Of a stretch of 29,744 nucleotides of DNA, positions 1-9,135 are shown one piece after another. Numbering within the stretch: the first letter of the stretch is position 1; every line of letters begins with the position of its first letter. A model generated the notes under the pieces. The model was not told where the DNA came from. It worked only from the letters and a program-made list of their open reading frames with translations, and ran no database searches. Position numbers and translations under genes: made by a program. This stretch comes from Chara braunii. Its lineage: Eukaryota; Streptophyta; Charophyceae; Charales; Characeae. The stretch is taken from assembly GCA_003427395.1 (NCBI GenBank), contig BFEA01000056.1, positions 479,078 to 508,821 on the forward strand, given 5' to 3'.

Positions 1-10
1 AAAAAAAAAA

Positions 11-62
<52 letters not shown>
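1..62. repeat. poly-A followed by (TG)n microsatellite
   Basis: A run of 14 A is followed directly by about 23 uninterrupted TG units. It is a simple repeat at the window edge; the A run could be the tail of a retroposon lying outside the window, but nothing here proves that. Confidence 0.95.
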
Positions 63-63
<1 letters not shown>

Positions 64-900
64 GTAGATTTTCCCCACAACAGCCCCAATTCCACCCAAA
101 TGAATAGATTTGGAATCAAAGCAGTCTTTGTCCTATTGCAGACAACGAGACAAGAGCATTTGAGATGAGACAGTCAGACAGTCCAACGTATCACAGCAAC
201 CCCCTTGGGGTACCCCTTCCATTTGCAATTAGACAGTTTATAAGGGGTACTTTGGGGTACCCCTTTTCCATTTGTTCTTGCAGCTCCCCTCTTATTCTTA
301 CCGTGCCTCTTAGGTACCTCTTGGCCTGCCCACGTTGATTGTGGTTGTGGTTGTGGTTGTGGTTGAGCGGCAGCTGCCCACATCCCCGTGTGCCTTCACG
401 GCCCACTTGCACGCTATTTCAGGAGGCAGAGTAAAAGGGAAGGTACTATTCTCCTGTGCATTTCTCTTCAGACCGTCGTACTCCTCTGTTCGCTTCATTT
501 CAGATCTTCAGCTTATACTTAGTCTTTGTGTACGTCCTTCATCTTCATACTTCTGTTCATTTCGTGTCTGACCTTCGTATCGTTTTTTCTCTGAACGATG
601 CTCATTCGTATGTATTTGTTAGAAGCACAAGGGCAGTGGAGGGGAGGGTGGAAGGAAAGGGATAGAAGCGGAGTTCTATGGGAGTATGGAGCAGGGGAAG
701 GTGGGGGCAAAGGGCAGGAAAGAAATATGTGATGGGCAGGATAGAGTATGACACGCAAAGCCCAGGGGAAAGGTGTATGACGAACTTCGCACAATTCTAA
801 ACATTAAACCGCGCAAGCAGACTACTCTAGAATGGCACAGGGTTGCAATTTCATTTTTTTTGTTGGGTTTTGGAGCTGTTAATGCCTAGGGTAAGTGGCC
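63..900. other. No recognisable gene; short internal duplications
   Basis: No convincing coding frame is seen. The palindromic block GGGGTACCCC occurs twice, near 207 and 254, each followed by TTCCATTTG or TTTTCCATTTG, so this is a short duplication about 47 bp apart. A (TGGTTG)n run lies at about 337-364. The 470-620 stretch is pyrimidine-rich with a weak ~60-bp duplication. The open frames here arise from these low-complexity tracts. Confidence 0.6.
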
Positions 901-950
901 ACCCGTACAGACCGGAGAGGACTGGTTCGCATGTGGACTACGGAAGCACT

Positions 951-1020
951 GCATCCAATTTTCAAAGATATAGTTGGCACATCCAATTTTCGAAGTTATA
1001 GTTGGCGCATCCAATGTCAC
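951..1020. repeat. Short tandem repeat, about 28-bp period, 2.5 copies
   Basis: The block GCATCCAATTTTC..A....ATAGTTG occurs at 951 and again at about 977, and a third copy begins at about 1005 with GCGCATCCAATG. The copies differ at a few positions. No gene is associated with it. Confidence 0.75.
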
Positions 1021-1274
1021 GGCGCAGACAGATGTCACAGGCTACGTGGCTCGTACATGCTAGGAACACAGAGGCACGTCGACCGCAATTATAGAGGCAT
1101 TGTCGTTCCAGCCCTTGTCTACATGCAGGGTTTGGTCCGCAACAGCTTGCCTTGGTGGTGATAAGCTACAAGCACATTGCTCTGCAGGTGGTTCGTATAG
1201 AAGTCTATTTTCCTCCTCGGACTGCTGTGTCCTTGCTCGTCTGGCAAGAAAGAGGGAGATCCGTAGGTGGTTGC

Positions 1275-1276
<2 letters not shown>

Positions 1277-1332
<56 letters not shown>

Positions 1333-1337
1333 TTTTG

Positions 1338-1377
<40 letters not shown>

Positions 1378-1470
1378 GGTGTGTGTGTGTGTTGTGTGTG
1401 GTGTGTGTGTATATGTGTGTGTGTGTTGTGTGTGTGTGTATATGTGTGTGAGTGTGCGTGCATGTGTGTT
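1277..1470. repeat. Poly-T tract followed by a degenerate (TG)n microsatellite
   Basis: About 55 T residues run into TTTTGTTTTG and then an interrupted (TG)n tract containing TATATG and TTTTCGG breaks. Read from the minus strand it is (CA)n followed by poly-A, which may be a retroposon tail fused to a microsatellite. The Phe/Val/Cys-rich and Lys/Thr/His-rich frames across it are artefacts of the repeat. Confidence 0.95.
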
Positions 1471-1639
1471 TTCCTGGCTTAGTTAGCAAGGCGTTCAAGT
1501 GTTCGGATTTTGGTAGCAAGACATTCAGGTGCCCTGAGTCCGTTAAACCACCACTAGCTTTCTAGTGTTGGGAAAAATGGGAATATTCATCACACCGCAC
1601 TTTTCGGGGTCTGGACGAGGCTTGGCCAAAAGAAGTTTT

Positions 1640-2160
1640 TTGGGTCATGAATGTTGTCGTGCTCACGTAGGTACTCACTAGAATGTATGTAACCGCTTTT
1701 GTGGCTAGTTTCAGGTTTTGTTCTTTGTGTTTTTGTTTGTCCTTTTCTTTTACGGTTTTAGGGCTGCAATTCACCGGCTACTGAAACTTTGGCACAAAGG
1801 GCATACCCACACTACGAGTTCGCAGATTGTATATAACCGCCTTCCAAAACTAAATTCAGTTTTTATTTTTATTTTTCTTATAAGTTATAATGGACCTGAC
1901 AGTGCTGTAACGCCTGCAGTGAGGGCATACCCACACACCGACTTCGCAGATTGTACGAAACTGCTTCCCCATGCTAAGCATCATTTTTTTTCTCTTCTTT
2001 TTCTTTTTATGGTGGCCCTCGCATTGTGCCGCGAAGCCCTCAGTGAGTGCGTACTCACAGAACAGCGCAGGCAGATTGAACTTTGACTGGTATCATGTTG
2101 TAGGGGAGTTCCTTTTTCTCTTTTTTTTTGTCATGGCGGTGACCTTGTCAGTACAACGCC
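1640..2160. repeat. Diverged tandem array, ~124-bp period, 3-4 units
   Basis: The landmark GGGCATACCCACAC...TTCGCAGATTGTA is seen at about 1799 and 1923. Weaker versions occur at about 2047 (GTGCGTACTCACAG...GCAGGCAGATTGAA) and at about 1655 (GCTCACGTAGGTACTCAC...ATGTATGTAACCGC). Spacing of the best three is close to 124 bp. Each unit has a T-rich stretch after the landmark. Units are strongly diverged, so the array is old. I see no coding function. Confidence 0.7.
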
Positions 2161-2424
2161 CTGCTTGTTTGTTTTTGAAAGCAATGCTGAGGTGTTGTTT
2201 TTCTTATTTTGCATGAGCACCACAAAAATAACAAAATGGAACTCAAGCTCAGCAAAATACGGCGCGCAGTGAAAATCAGGGGCGGCATAAACAGGCTCGG
2301 TGGTAGTGGTGGTTTAAACCGCCAGTACGTCACCCGTACATCAGCCGCTGCCAAATATGGAGCCGTGATGTTTCCACTTTTCTTTTGGACTGGAGCTACT
2401 AGGCCTGTTCGGCCCGGCGCGTCG

Positions 2425-2797
2425 CGGCTCATATGCAGCTGTGACTTTTGGAAGTACTGGTGTTTTAACAAAACTCTTTTTTTTTCTAAACAGACTTTTT
2501 TTCACTCAAAATCTCAAGTTCCATTTCATCAGCAAGAAACGCAAACATTGAGGCACTACGGAAGTTGGACTTTAAAAAAAAAAAAAAAAAAAAGGGTGTT
2601 TGGAGCTTGTTAAAACACTGTTACCCCCTCTGTTCGCAACTACGGGGGACCGGCAGCACAGGTTGAAGAGGCTACTGATAGCACAAGGGGGAGAACCAGG
2701 GGAGTGCAAAAAATGGAAAATGCGGCAAATTGCTGATGCAATTTATTTTGAGGTTTAAACCTAGATTGTTTTTTCGGGCGCCCGGGCCCCAAACTCG
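2425..2797. repeat. Dispersed repeat A, left copy
   Basis: This segment aligns almost end to end with 6845-7222 in the same orientation. Shared landmarks in order are GTGACTTTTGGAAGT, CACTCAAAATCTCAAGTT, a poly-A run, AAACACTGTTACCCCCTCTG, GTGCAAAAAATGGAAAATGC and GGTTTAAACCTAG. Divergence looks like roughly a tenth of positions. Homology stops after CCCAAACTCGT. There are no obvious terminal inverted repeats and no long coding frame, so it may be a non-autonomous element or a satellite-type module. Confidence 0.85.
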
Positions 2798-2799
2798 TC

Positions 2800-3300
2800 G
2801 TAGACAACAGTATGCAGCAGATCATAAAGGCAACAATAGCAATACTCAGCTCAACCCAAGAGATGTGAGAGGGAGGCAGGAAGCAATAGAAGAAGAAGAA
2901 GATGGTCGAGGGAAAAAGCAACAAGGAAGGAAAAGAAGACAAGTAGAACCGAAGTACCGAAAACCCAAGCGCGGCAGCCCGCTTAAGATTATCAAGAAAA
3001 TGACGGGCACTGCATGTACGTGGCTGATCCGACAGGTTTCAGCTGCCGCCACCAAGCCTTCGTCAGGGATCTTTGTTGTCGGTGTAGAAACAAACACACC
3101 GACCTGAATTTAACCGGTTCGGTCTACCTTGGAAATAGAGACTTCTAAAAAGGTCTACTGCAAAGAAAGTCCACTAGTCAAGGTACCACCGCCACATCAT
3201 CAAAGAAGCAAAAAGAAACACCGTTCCTAGTACTATCGTACCACTAGATACAGGCACAACGAAAGGTCTCTAAAAAACAGACCAAGTTCGTACGCCAAAA
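2800..3300 (+). other. Gene-free spacer with an A/G-rich open frame of doubtful value
   Basis: A plus-strand frame runs through to 3107. It has an acidic run (EEEED) followed by a lysine/arginine-rich stretch and ends in GVETNTPT. The composition follows from an A/G-rich tract (GAAGAAGAAGAAGATGG), and the 5' half lies inside repeat A. I recognise no domain. It is more likely chance than a gene. Confidence 0.35.
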
Positions 3301-3301
3301 A

Positions 3302-3425
3302 TCCACTACGCCACTGTTTAAAAGGATAGAAAAGAAAAACCCGATAAAACAAGAGTCACTGCGCCATTGCTTAAAAAGATAGAAAAGAAAAGAAAACCCC
3401 GATAAAACAAGAGCCATTGCACCAC
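3302..3425. repeat. Tandem duplication, ~54-58 bp, 2.3 copies
   Basis: The units at 3302-3355 and 3356-3413 share CACT.CGCCA, TAAAA.GATAGAAAAGAAAA and CCCGATAAAACAAGAG. A third unit starts with CCATTGCACCACTGCT. The second unit carries a small insertion of GAAAA-type sequence, typical of slippage. Confidence 0.85.
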
Positions 3426-3582
3426 TGCTAACATCCGGCAAGCGTATGTCTACCCAGGATTATCATCGAAAACCAAATGAATACAAACCGAATACCTGTG
3501 TTTGTACCGACCTGTTAAACGTACTTGTATCACTTCCTGTACCCGAAACCGATCTTGAGTTCCCCTTCTAAACTTAGATGAT

Positions 3583-3618
3583 GTCGTCGATCCTAGACTC
3601 GACTAATCGTTCCCCCTC
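3583..3618. repeat. 36-bp terminal direct repeat (pseudo-LTR), 3' side of the PLE
   Basis: It matches 6811-6846 at 35 of 36 positions, sharing ATCCTAGACTCGACTAATCG followed by TTCCCCCTC; the single difference is G versus A at the fourth base. The two copies bound the PLE coding remains exactly, so I read them as its ends rather than as an unrelated duplication. Confidence 0.8.
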
Positions 3619-3689
3619 TGTATTCGATCTTCCGACTCTTCCAATTTGTCAGAAAAGGCACCCAATGGTCCCAAACTCCAGCAAATTTC

Positions 3690-3974
3690 CTAGAGAAGTT
3701 GATAAGAGAATGATCGATAACAAGATCTGGAAATCCACGCTGTCACAGCTCGACATTCAGTGTGAAAAACAAATGGGTTTTCCATGCCCGGGAAAGAAGT
3801 AAAAGTCCTCGCGCGATGCAAGAACGAGCCAATAACAGCCATCTTCATCTGTTTACTGGAATAGGATTCGTAATCCTGAATGCTTTGGAAGACCAACTTC
3901 TTCTCCTCCCACGTTCTTTGGTTTTTATGCAAAGGTGCACAAACCACCCCTTTCTGACCTTCACGTACTCTCAA
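3690..3974 (-). pseudogene. PLE RT C-terminal part (thumb-like), frameshifted from the catalytic part
   Basis: This minus-strand frame contains the segment SIQDYESYSSKQMKMAVIG followed by SFLHRARTFTS. It fits the pattern after RT motif C in PLEs, where an aromatic-Ser-Tyr patch, a Lys-rich helix and an Arg-containing helix form the palm/thumb junction. It is in a different frame from the motif B/C segment that ends at 3971, so a frameshift lies close to 3972. It has no start codon of its own that I would trust. The assignment rests mainly on position immediately after motif C. Confidence 0.55.
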
Positions 3975-4246
3975 GACACACTCAAGGAAATCCCATGTCT
4001 GACCTTGTCATAACTCTTTGAGAAAAGTTGAATCACCTTTAACGTTTCTTCATAGGATCGACTATCATTACTCTCGTAAAAAACGAAAATTGAGATGTCA
4101 TACATCAATCGAAAACCGTAGAACTTAGACATGACTGAAGGTTTCAGGGAGGACAAGAAGCAAGACTCATTATGAGCACAAAGTAAGCAGGCAAGGGTTG
4201 GGCTAGTAGACTTGCCCATAGGGATGGCTACTCGTTGCCGCAGCAA
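3971..4246 (-). pseudogene. PLE RT motifs B and C (catalytic Asp lost)
   Basis: The segment AIPMGKSTSPTLACLL matches RT motif B (G-x-x-M-G-x-x-x-S-P-x-L-A), and RLMYDISIFVF about 25 residues later matches motif C (R-Y-x-D-D-I). The first Asp of the D-D pair reads Tyr here (TAT on the minus strand, plus positions 4100-4102), which would abolish polymerisation. The frame is the same as the upstream RT frame and is separated from it only by the TAG at 4286-4288. The sense stretch between that stop and this segment still reads as protein, so the stop looks recent relative to the rest of the decay. Confidence 0.75.
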
Positions 4247-4285
4247 AATGCCACTTGCGTATACATAAGTGTGTTGTAATTCGAA

Positions 4286-5644
4286 CTAGACAAAACTCAT
4301 TAGCTTTTGAAAGGTAAGTTTCTTCCAACCTTTCATTTTTTTACCCTTCAAGAACTTGACTTCCTTACCATGCGTTTTAAAGATTATAGACCAACAACGT
4401 TCGCCCATCCGATAATCAAGGACCCATCTCACGGAATTCAGAATCGCGTCATGGGGCAAATCTGAAAACATTTCCTTCACATCGAAGGAAGAGCCAACTA
4501 ACGAACTACCTCTCTTCATCTTGTTATTCATGCTCCCGATCTCCTTTACCAGGTCCTGAGTCGCACGTAAATTAAAATTGGATCCGAACTTCAATTTCCA
4601 CAGTAAATAATTGACCGCTCCTGAGATTAGTCGGCCACCTGCTGCAGAACCCTCAGGATAAGAAGGGCATATCGAACGCCATTTCGCTACATCCTTATGT
4701 TTCGGAAGACAATAAGCCCATCCAATAGACCCATCTTTAGGCCATTTTGCCACGTCATGCAAGCTGAGATCCCCGTAGGCTTCCTTACACGTTCTCACCA
4801 CATCATCCTCGCTACCAACGACAATTACAAAAGCTGAATTTTCCAGAAATAAAGTGCTAAAACCCCTTCGATAGACGACTGGACAACATAAGTAGGTATC
4901 ACCCATATTATGGTCAAGCGGTACATAGGTCAACCCTTGTAATCTTTGTTTCTGGTCTCGGACCAGACTTTCATTTGATAGGAAGTCTGAGGGAAGAAGG
5001 AGCTGGTTGAAGGAAGAAAGTAGATCAGATTTAGAGAAGGCAACATCAGAGTCCGAGAAGGGAGAAGAAGAAGCGGAACAGAACTTATAGAAGGAATCGC
5101 GCAATTGTTGACCGAGAAGAGAACTGAAAAAGGCAGAAGATCGATAGCGGGGACGCAAGACATTCTTCGAGTTATACATAACATCAGGAAAATAACTTAG
5201 CTCACTGAGACGACAAGCCACATGTCCTTCCGTACAAGGAAACAGGGAATCTGCATCGCCAGAACTACAAACCACATCCAATTCTCTGGAAATTGTGTGA
5301 AAATTATTAATGATGTCTCCTACAGTCCTATTCCTACACCATACTATGTGCATGCGTCTGATGATCACTATGCGCATGCGTCTGATGATCAAGTCCTTCC
5401 ATGCTTCGACAATATTCCTACATCGGACAACTTTAGCGCAAATCAATCGAACAACAAATTTTGAAATCCCCTCGTCGTAGTCCACATGAATTATCAATAG
5501 TTCACGCAGGCGCACATGATAGCAAGAGTTAATCACACGGGGAAAGAATGCAGTGTAGTCTAGTTCTAGTACGCTTCTCAGAAAAACAACGAATAGCAGT
5601 AAAAGAAGAAACCAACTGGTCGAAGCCCCAAGTATACATATCAC
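4286..5644 (-). pseudogene. PLE linker plus RT N-terminal half, ending at an in-frame TAG
   Basis: The 452-codon frame opens without an ATG (GTG), so its ends are set by decay, not by a real start. Residues 240-260 (LDHNMGDTYLCCPVVY) correspond to the first fingers motif, and residues 313-317 (LPKHK) to the PLE motif 2 (L-P-K-x-H-K type). Residues 387-399 (FDVKEMFSDLPHD) are motif A, with catalytic Asp388. The stretch between motif 2 and motif A (340-386) is long enough to hold the insertion-in-fingers domain described for this class and for telomerase. The frame closes at TAG 4286-4288, 54 codons after motif A and before motif B. It carries an in-frame 24-bp tandem duplication. The plus-strand fragment at 12.0-13.0 kb is homologous through residues about 100-395. 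Confidence 0.75.
5344..5391. repeat. 24-bp tandem duplication inside the PLE coding region
   Basis: CTATGTGCATGCGTCTGATG plus ATCA is followed at once by the same 24 bp with one change. Because 24 is a multiple of three, the minus-strand frame is kept and the protein shows IIRRMRIV followed by IIRRMHIV. It lies just upstream of the Cys-containing linker region. Confidence 0.9.
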
Positions 5645-5870
5645 GTTGGGTAACAGGGTGACTTAACAACCTGCTCAATGGTTCCTTCAGAATGAGAGAC
5701 TTACTCATAAACTCACAAGTAGTATGAAAAGTCAAAACGAGACCCCCCCCAATCCACCGTCTCGAATGTCGTAACAAACCTTTGCCGAAACTGCAAGAAA
5801 CTGTCGAAGACCCAAATTGTCGTTTTAGGTCCTTCCAAGAATCAGCCAGCGAAGTCCCCCCAACAAACAA
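5529..5870 (-). pseudogene. PLE segment between endonuclease and RT, out of frame with the RT
   Basis: A 113-codon minus-strand frame lies between the GIY-YIG frame and the RT frame and overlaps the latter by about 116 bp in another register. It has no recognised domain. Its position and strand suggest it is the remainder of the endonuclease-RT linker displaced by a frameshift near 5570. It could also be partly chance. Confidence 0.4.
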
Positions 5871-5978
5871 TCGTATAATCCAACCTTCCGATGTTTATAC
5901 AGGTTTGTAGCATCTTCTCGAGACTCGTGGAAACTAGGCCTATACTAGAATGGAAAACCACCAACGTCTGATCCCGCG

Positions 5979-6470
5979 TCACTCCCAAGGTTTATCAAGC
6001 CTTTTCTTTTCTCTTAGGCGTTCACGAAGTCCTTTTTTCTTCTTCTTAGATCTTCTCGGTTTGTCACGAGTGTTCAGTTCAGACGAAAGATGACCAATGA
6101 AAAAACTCTCACAGTCGTTCAGATCTTCTTTCGAACAGAAGCAGACAGGGAGGGCTACGTAATTGTGAATCCCACATCTCCTCATCCAACGGTATAGTCT
6201 CTGGTTACGACCCCCTTTCTCCACAACATTCAAACTACAAGCTTTGTACATATGTTCACTCCAACGACTAAAGATATCGTGCGTCGTGCATCCAATATAC
6301 ATATGACAGTGCCATGGTGAGATTAGAACATACACCAACGGACCTGCACAATCCTCGAAATTAAATCCCGATCTACTCAATCTCAGTATGAAATCAACGA
6401 GCTTACTTCCCCATCTAACCTGATGTAATAAAATCAAGATAGTAAAGGTTGAATTGAACAACACATTCAA
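5979..6470 (-). pseudogene. GIY-YIG endonuclease domain of the PLE
   Basis: GIY-YIG endonucleases nick target DNA, and in PLEs they support integration of the reverse-transcribed copy. In this 163-codon frame (TTG opening, no ATG before the domain) the hallmark residues appear in the right order and spacing: VYV at 46-48, YIG at 58-60, Arg69 and His73 in SRWSEH, Glu121 in CESFFIGHL, and Leu-Asn at 132-133. A strongly basic tail (RRSKKKKKGLRERLREKKR) follows at 139-157. The frame is open upstream to a TGA at about 6534-6536, so the N-terminus is not preserved. It ends in a stop before the RT region, which should be fused to it in an active element. I see the domain clearly; assignment to the PLE comes from strand, adjacency and the enclosing terminal repeats. 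Confidence 0.8.
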
Positions 6471-6562
6471 CGCATGATTACAGAGCAGATGAGGAGAAGA
6501 GAGGCGAAGCTTGACACATAGGTTAATTAACTGTCATTGGTAGGCCGCGCTCGGGATAGAAC

Positions 6563-6805
6563 TTACGAAGTGGTGTCTTCACCATCGCAAATCGCGAAAC
6601 GAACACTAGTGTCCTGAGTGTCATCGGACACTTCAACGCGCATATTGTTTGGTGGCTGGTCAAAAGCCAGGAGAACACGCTTGGTGATGACAAACTCCTT
6701 CGACCTTTCTAAGGTAGAATAAACCACTCCTTCCTTCGCACAAATCGCCTCCATTTCCATCTTATTTTTCTTCCTCAGAGCTCGTCGTTGATCAACAATG
6801 AACAA
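6563..6805 (-). pseudogene. Short open frame between the 5' terminal repeat and the endonuclease
   Basis: An 80-codon minus-strand frame opens six bases inside the 5' terminal repeat (TTG, first ATG at codon 16). It is charged (KKNKMEMEAICAKEG near the start, SDDTQDTS near the end) with no domain I know. It may be the original N-terminus of the PLE protein separated by a frameshift, or a chance frame. Confidence 0.3.
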
Positions 6806-6810
6806 ATCTC

Positions 6811-6846
6811 GTCATCGATCCTAGACTCGACTAATCGTTCCCCCTC
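6811..6846. repeat. 36-bp terminal direct repeat (pseudo-LTR), 5' side of the PLE
   Basis: This is the partner of 3583-3618. Its right edge (CCCCCTC) coincides with the first bases of the right copy of repeat A (CTCATAT), so this is where element and flanking DNA meet. Confidence 0.8.
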
Positions 6847-7222
6847 ATATAGAGTTGTGACTTTTGGAAGTTCTAGTGTTTTGATAAAACTTTTTTTTTT
6901 TTCTAATCAGACTCTTTTTCCACTCAAAATCTCAAGTTTCATTTCATCTGCAAGAAACGCAAACGTCGAGGCACTACGAAAGTTTGATTACTGAAAAAAA
7001 AAAAAAAAAAAAAAAAAAAAAGCGTTTGAAGTTTGATAAAACACTGTTACCCCCTCTGTTCGCAACTAGGGGGGATTGGCAGCACAGGTTGAAGAGGGCT
7101 ACCGATAGCACAAGGTGGTGAACCAGGGAGTGCAAAAAATGGAAAATGCGGCAAATTGCTGATGCAATTTATTTTGCGGTTTAAACCTAGGTTAGTTTTT
7201 TGGGCGCACGGGTCCCAAACTT
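6845..7222. repeat. Dispersed repeat A, right copy
   Basis: This is homologous in direct orientation to 2425-2797. It has a longer poly-A run (6994-7021) and ends with GGTTTAAACCTAGGTTAG and TTTTTTGGGCGCACGGG. After CCCAAACTTGT the two copies diverge. The coincidence of its left edge with the PLE end suggests the PLE, or a rearrangement involving it, joined here. Confidence 0.85.
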
Positions 7223-7521
7223 GTTCCCGCATACACGCCCAGGTGCCCGGCTGGGCATGATCTCCAGGCAGGGTTCCGAATTTAGGGTCCTCTAGGAGAG
7301 CGCAAAAAATTTAGACACCCTTAGCCTTTTTAGAAACAATTTATAACCCCTTTCCCCCCCCATGATTGCGAACTCTCAAAAAATGAAAAGAGCCCAAATT
7401 TAGGGTCTTTTGGGAGCAGAAAGGCAAAAAAAATAAATAAATAATAATAAATATTTTTTTTTTTTGCACGTTCGGGTGTCCAGCTGAGCATTTAAATCTT
7501 CATAGGTTTAAACCAAAAATA

Positions 7522-7580
<59 letters not shown>

Positions 7581-8100
7581 TTCCTGGAAAGATCACAACC
7601 AAATTTAGAGACCCTCAAATTTTTAGATTTTCTGACACATTTTTTCCATCATGAAAAATCAATGGAGTTGAGGTACTTTTTTCGTTCCCACACGTGGTAT
7701 AGCAAAAAAAAAGGGAAAATGAGATGAACTGGCGTGGCATTTATTTCACGATCTAAATTTTTTTTTTTTCTGGCAAAACTACGACCAAATTCATAGACCC
7801 TCTGATTTTCAGAGTTTTTGATAAGTTTTCGTGAGCGCAAGAAAATATGGAAGTTAGGGTTTTTTTTTTGCTGACCCTTACGTGAGAGAGCGGCAGAAAT
7901 AAAAATTGTGAGGAATCGGCGCAACGTTTATTCCACAGTCTAAACGATTTTATATTAACCTTTTGCTGATATTTTTCTTGGAAAAATCACAATCTAACCT
8001 ACAGGGTCTTAAATTTATATATATATATATATTTTTATGAGAGCGAAAAGTCGTTAAAGATGGCGCTAAAAAATTGAGGGAATGAATTTAGGTCGGCGAG
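7223..8100. repeat. AT-rich diverged tandem modules with (AT)n tract
   Basis: Two weak repeat series are visible. AATTTAGGGTC recurs at 7269 and 7398. A longer unit starting TTTCCTGGAAAGATCACAACC recurs at about 7580, 7767 (TTTCTGGCAAAACTACGACC) and 7972 (TTCTTGGAAAAATCACAATC), with unit ends ATTTATTTCACGATCTAAA and GTTTATTCCACAGTCTAAAC. The period is about 190-205 bp. A pure (AT)n tract lies at 7520-7575. The unit ends resemble the end of repeat A (TTTATTTTGCGGTTTAAACC), so these may be the same family. Confidence 0.65.
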
Positions 8101-9060
8101 GATAGTGGTGGTTTAACAAGGGTCTGAGCCTTTATATGTTGAGGTGGAGAAAAACTACATGCATGACTTTGCAGATACACTAGCGTGGTTTGCTTTTTTT
8201 TTTTTTTTTTTTTTGGCTGGCACCATCAGCCAATCAGGTCCGGTAGCACTGTTCATCCGAAGAATGTGTACGTTTCATTTGCAGTTCTCGATGTTGTTTG
8301 GGAAGGGTATTGGTGGTTTAAACCACCAGTACCTTGCTCATATATCGGCCGCAGATGGGAATCAAAGACCGAAACAGGAAACGGGTCGCAGGTGACATTT
8401 CCCAAGAGAGGTTCTTCCCCCATTAACTTCCAAATATATCAACGTTTTTTTGCAAAATTGTCAGGAAATGTAGTGGTGGTTTAAGCCACCAGTATACGGC
8501 CCCAGCCTTGCAGCGGAAAAAACCTCGTTACCGCCTTTAGAAATTTTGAGATTTTTTGGGGCTCGGGGAAACCAGACTCTAATTGTTGAGGCCGCCAGCC
8601 AGAGTGAAAAGAATATCTGCGCTTTGGCACTTCAACAAATTTTGTCGCACAGGGAGCACATTGGTTTGGCAAAACAGCCTTGGTGTACTAGTGGTTTAAT
8701 TATTAAGGTGTTCAGGCATGGGGGGAGGTCCCATTAGCAAAGGGCTCGGTGTGGTGGTAGAGCAACCCAAATTTGCCTTGTAATGACGTGTGATCCAACA
8801 TGTAGTGTCTTACACGCATTACCCAAAAAAAAAGGAAGATTTTTCTCTCCCTATCACTGGCATGCAGGTGCAAAGGGAGTTTCCAACCAAGAATTTTCTA
8901 CTCTTTCTTTATTTACCCCTAGCCACAAGTCATCCCCGTATTTTGCCACATACGTGGGTTCGGTCCTCAACCTTCTCATGGCTAGATCACCCGGTTTCGG
9001 GTCAAATTGATACAACTATTGGGTCTAGACGAGAGAATTGAGATTCGTGGTTCACTTCTT
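8101..9060. repeat. Modules carrying the palindrome TGGTGGTTTAAACCACCA; no gene seen
   Basis: The palindrome or a close variant lies at 8311-8328 and 8474-8491, with partial versions near 8104 and 8690; 2307-2324 carries another. The segment 8210-8340 is homologous to 11290-11410, sharing GGTAGCACTGTT.ATCC, GTTGTTTGGG and TTTAAACCAC.AGT. A poly-T run lies at about 8194-8213. I see no protein-coding frame. Longer frames over 8144-8484 come from the poly-T. Confidence 0.65.
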
Positions 9061-9093
9061 GATTCTATCCTGGCACTCACTCCGTTCGCCAGA

Positions 9094-9112
9094 GCAGACG
9101 CTTCGCGTCTGC
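9094..9112. repeat. Perfect hairpin next to the truncated trnG
   Basis: GCAGACGC and GCGTCTGC form a perfect 8-bp stem around a TTC loop. Copies of GCCAGAG lie on both sides (about 9088 and 9119). Short palindromes like this are common in the spacers of many algal organelle genomes, so it probably came with the mitochondrial DNA. Confidence 0.7.
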
Positions 9113-9135
9113 TTTATCGCCAGAGTCGCCCGGTT

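Larger units (their letters stand above)
3583..6846 (-). mobile_element. Penelope-like retroelement with N-terminal GIY-YIG endonuclease (Chlamys/Naiad-like), decayed
   Basis: Read on the minus strand, the element gives in order: a 36-bp terminal repeat, a GIY-YIG endonuclease (about 6341-6066), a linker region, an RT (about 5400-4000), a thumb-like segment (about 3970-3690) and the second copy of the terminal repeat. Canonical endonuclease-bearing PLEs have GIY-YIG after the RT. The order seen here matches the permuted class reported for green algae, spike mosses and invertebrates (Chlamys and Naiad). The terminal direct repeats fit the pseudo-LTRs of PLEs. The element is inactive: at least two frame changes, an in-frame TAG and a substituted catalytic Asp are visible. 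The alternative is two overlapping insertions whose fragments happen to lie in this order. Confidence 0.75.

Noticed and set aside
1100-1519. Long frames rich in Phe, Val-Cys, Lys or His-Thr
   Set aside because: They are translations of the poly-T and (TG)n tract in different frames and strands.
3583-3618. LTR retrotransposon ends
   Set aside because: The 36-bp repeats are too short for LTRs, lack TG...CA ends, and the enclosed domains are PLE-type with no protease, RNase H or integrase signal.
3583-6846. A canonical PLE with C-terminal endonuclease
   Set aside because: On the coding (minus) strand the endonuclease lies before the RT, both inside one pair of terminal repeats. A tandem of two truncated copies remains possible and is listed as the refuting outcome.
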